Below are positions 46,959-48,551 of a stretch of 48,551 nucleotides of DNA, piece by piece (the stretch's first letter is position 1; each line of letters begins with the position of its first letter). The stretch spans positions 1 to 48,551 of the forward strand of contig URJJ01000016.1 in the NCBI GenBank assembly GCA_900548185.1, in the 5' to 3' direction. The translations under genes and the position numbers were made by a program. The notes under the pieces were generated by a model. The model was not told the DNA's origin. It did not search any database and saw only the letters and a list, made by a program, of their open reading frames with translations. This DNA is from an uncultured Opitutales bacterium (lineage in GTDB: Bacteria > Verrucomicrobiota > Verrucomicrobiia > Opitutales > Intestinicryptomonadaceae).

Positions 46959-48233
46959 ATGAAAAAAGTATTCTTGTGGGGGTTCACCTCGCGCGCGGAG
47001 CTGGGAATAGTGGAGGGCCTCAAAAAGAGGGGGCGCTGCGAGGTCGTGTTCCATTCCGCCCGCAGCTCGAAGGACGCGTCGGAAATCGGCAACATAAACC
47101 ACTGCCGCCTCTCCCCCTGGACGCACATCCCCTACGACAAGTCCGTGTACGACGAGGTGAGCCGCGGGTTTCTCACATACTTTTACTGCCACAACCGCCA
47201 GAAGCAGGTGTTCCTGTGGCCCGAGAAATACTACGACTTCATCGACTTTTTCAACATCTACTTCCAGTTGTTTTACAGGCTCTTAAAGGAGAGGAAGCCC
47301 GACGTCGTGCTGTTTTCAAACGTCCCGCACCTGGGGGCGGACTACGTGCTATACCTGACGGCCAGGGCGATGGGCTTCAAGGTCAGGATGTTCTACCAGA
47401 CGATTTTCCCCAACAAGTTCATAATGCTCGACTCCATCGAAAGCCTCGGGGACTTCTCCGGAATGCCGGCCCTCAACGACGAGACTTTCGAGATAAAAAA
47501 CGCCTTTGAAAAGGAGCTTTTCTACATGAAAAAGCGCCATTCGGGCGTGCTGGCCCACCTCGGCAAGATGAGCAGGCTCTACATGGTGCTGATAGACATC
47601 TACAAGTGGCGCTATTCGGTGCCCTACCGGCGCCGCCTCAAAAAAGCCGCCGTCAAGGAGGCGGACTTTTCAAAAAAATACGTGTATTTTGCGATGCACC
47701 TCCAGCCGGAAATGACGACCACGCCGCTTGCGAAGGGCTACGACGACCAGGCGCTCGCCATAGAGCACCTGAGCGACATGCTCCCGCCGGACTGGCTCGT
47801 GTACGTGAAGGAAAACCCCTACCAGGACGAGTTCAGGCGCGGGCGCGGCTTCTTCGACAGGATGCGGGCCCTTAAAAACGTGCGGATAGTCCCGCCGGAC
47901 ACGAACACCTACACGCTCATGCGCAATTCGCAGTTCGTCTCGACAATAACGGGCACCGTGGGCTGGGAGAGCATTTCAGGCGGCAAGAGCGTGCTCGTGT
48001 TCGGGCCGGCGTGGTACCGCTCGCTGCCCGGGGTGTTCGAGTATTCGCACAGCCTCAAGGCGGAGAACATCGCCGCCTTCAGGATAGACCACGCCGAACT
48101 TCAGGACAGGTTCAACGAAATGTACCGGAAGCTGCGCGACGGCATAACGGACTTCGACTACATACGAAACTATCCGGACTACGACGAGGGCAGGAATATA
48201 GAGCTTGTCTGCCGCACGATAGAGGAATGCTAG
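46959..48233 (+). CDS. Capsule-type glycosyltransferase (KpsC/KpsS-like)
   Basis: 424 residues. The C-terminal half has the PF05159-like pattern: YVYFAMHLQPEMTTTPLAKGYDDQALAIEHLSDMLPPDWLVYVKENPYQ, then VRIVPPDTNTYTLMRNSQFVSTITGTVGWESISGGKSVLVFGPAWYRSLPGVFEY, with the acceptor/donor Glu in GWESI. Related KpsC/KpsS enzymes are Kdo transferases using CMP-Kdo. It diverges from the CMP-nonulosonic acid operon, so it is a good candidate to transfer that sugar to a glycan. No signal peptide or TM segment is seen, so it is cytoplasmic. The exact donor and acceptor are inferred. Confidence 0.75.
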   Translation: MKKVFLWGFTSRAELGIVEGLKKRGRCEVVFHSARSSKDASEIGNINHCRLSPWTHIPYDKSVYDEVSRGFLTYFYCHNRQKQVFLWPEKYYDFIDFFNIYFQLFYRLLKERKPDVVLFSNVPHLGADYVLYLTARAMGFKVRMFYQTIFPNKFIMLDSIESLGDFSGMPALNDETFEIKNAFEKELFYMKKRHSGVLAHLGKMSRLYMVLIDIYKWRYSVPYRRRLKKAAVKEADFSKKYVYFAMHLQPEMTTTPLAKGYDDQALAIEHLSDMLPPDWLVYVKENPYQDEFRRGRGFFDRMRALKNVRIVPPDTNTYTLMRNSQFVSTITGTVGWESISGGKSVLVFGPAWYRSLPGVFEYSHSLKAENIAAFRIDHAELQDRFNEMYRKLRDGITDFDYIRNYPDYDEGRNIELVCRTIEEC

Positions 48234-48281
48234 GGGGCGCGAAACGCCGCAGCCCGCCGGCCCCTTGGCGGGATAGGCCCC

Positions 48282-48518
48282 TCAGACGGCCCCCGCCTCC
48301 CGGCGGGCGTCGAGTTCGGCCCACCTCTCAAAAAGCCCGGCGTCCTCCCTTTCAATCTCGGCGAGGCGCGCCTCTATTGCCGGGATTTCCCCGGGATTGG
48401 CGATTATGAACGCCGCGTCCTGAAGCTTGGCGGCAAGCGCCGCCTGCTCCTCCTCAAGCTCCGCGATTCTGACAGGAATCTCCTCGAGCTCGCGCCTCTC
48501 CCTGTTTGTGAACTTCCC
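48282..48518 (-). CDS. uup: ABC-F family ATPase, C-terminal part (Uup-like; 5' truncated)
   Basis: Only the last 78 residues are in the window. They form the Lys/Arg- and Glu-rich coiled-coil tail typical of Uup: FTNRERRELEEIPVRIAELEEEQAALAAKLQD, then EIPAIEARLAEIEREDAGLFERWAELDARRE. The two ABC domains lie beyond the window. Uup-type ABC-F proteins act on ribosomes or branched DNA. The five residues encoded after 48518 come from adapter sequence and are not part of the gene. The gene ends convergently with the glycosyltransferase gene. Confidence 0.8.
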   Translation of the reverse strand, partial: GKFTNRERRELEEIPVRIAELEEEQAALAAKLQDAAFIIANPGEIPAIEARLAEIEREDAGLFERWAELDARREAGAV

Positions 48519-48551
48519 CTGTCTCTTATACACATCTGACGCTGCCGACGA
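48519..48551 (-). other. Nextera read-1 transposase adapter (artefact)
   Basis: This is the reverse complement of the complete 33-base Nextera read-1 adapter, beginning with the mosaic end. It is library sequence, not genome. Genomic sequence ends at 48518. Confidence 0.98.

Noticed and set aside
48253..48272. Hairpin CCCGCC/GGCGGG as a terminator between the convergent glycosyltransferase and ABC-F genes
   Set aside because: The stem is short and neither strand has a T run after it.

Overview
This is a GC-rich bacterial contig of about 48.5 kb. Both ends carry Nextera transposase adapter sequence (1-29 and 48519-48551), so it is an assembled, probably metagenomic, fragment and both terminal genes are cut. 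Gene content points to Verrucomicrobiota, probably an Opitutae-like or host-associated lineage. Signs are a PEP-CTERM surface protein, tandem Tat-exported Gfo/Idh/MocA oxidoreductases next to a DUF1080-like secreted protein, a GH43-CBM32-FN3 glycosidase, a divergent ADP-ribosylglycohydrolase and a DacZ-type diadenylate cyclase. The taxon is an inference from family content. All calls are motif recognition by eye without database searches.

Layout. 30-7241: the C-terminal part of mutL, an ADP-ribosylglycohydrolase homologue with its own promoter and terminator, a META-domain lipoprotein, then the minus-strand run Lrp/AsnC regulator, class I aminotransferase, der, fmt. 7399-10464: the secreted GH43 enzyme and the PEP-CTERM protein. 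11199-15701: ilvD diverging from scpB and pheA, then a structured gene-free stretch and a small TM2 protein. 16097-22427: a sugar module with a FucP-like permease, a ROK kinase, a DUF1080-like protein and two closely related Tat oxidoreductases. 22568-22823: a pair of about 100-nt repeats, each with three hairpins. 23206-27341: an apparent operon of Na/Pi-type transporter, lone nuoA and an EIIA-diadenylate cyclase fusion, followed by the ribosomal genes rplU-rpmA. 27686-30579: an outer-membrane beta-barrel protein, a secreted papain-like protein, a broken integrase fragment and tRNA-Asn(GTT). 30984-34459: an ArnA-type formyltransferase, an ArnC-type glycosyltransferase, a LysE exporter and a polytopic membrane protein. 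34917-39654: Mrp ATPase, then a LysR regulator diverging from an oxidoreductase, a secreted alpha/beta hydrolase and a hexapeptide acetyltransferase. 39745-46896: an eight-gene minus-strand operon for a CMP-activated nonulosonic (pseudaminic-type) acid. A KpsC/KpsS-like glycosyltransferase diverges from it at 46959. The window ends in the C-terminus of an ABC-F protein.

How the genes fit together. The right third is a cell-surface carbohydrate locus. PseB and PseC make the UDP-4-amino sugar, a GNAT protein probably acetylates it, PseI condenses it with phosphoenolpyruvate and PseF activates it with CMP. The divergent glycosyltransferase is a plausible user of the product. No PseG is visible, and an aldo/keto reductase, a class III aminotransferase and a TIM-barrel protein are inserted instead, so the final sugar may differ from standard pseudaminic acid. 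The most unusual signalling gene is the PTS EIIA-DacZ fusion, coupled to nuoA with a 2-nt gap. It suggests that c-di-AMP synthesis here is tied to phosphotransfer state and perhaps to respiration or ion transport.
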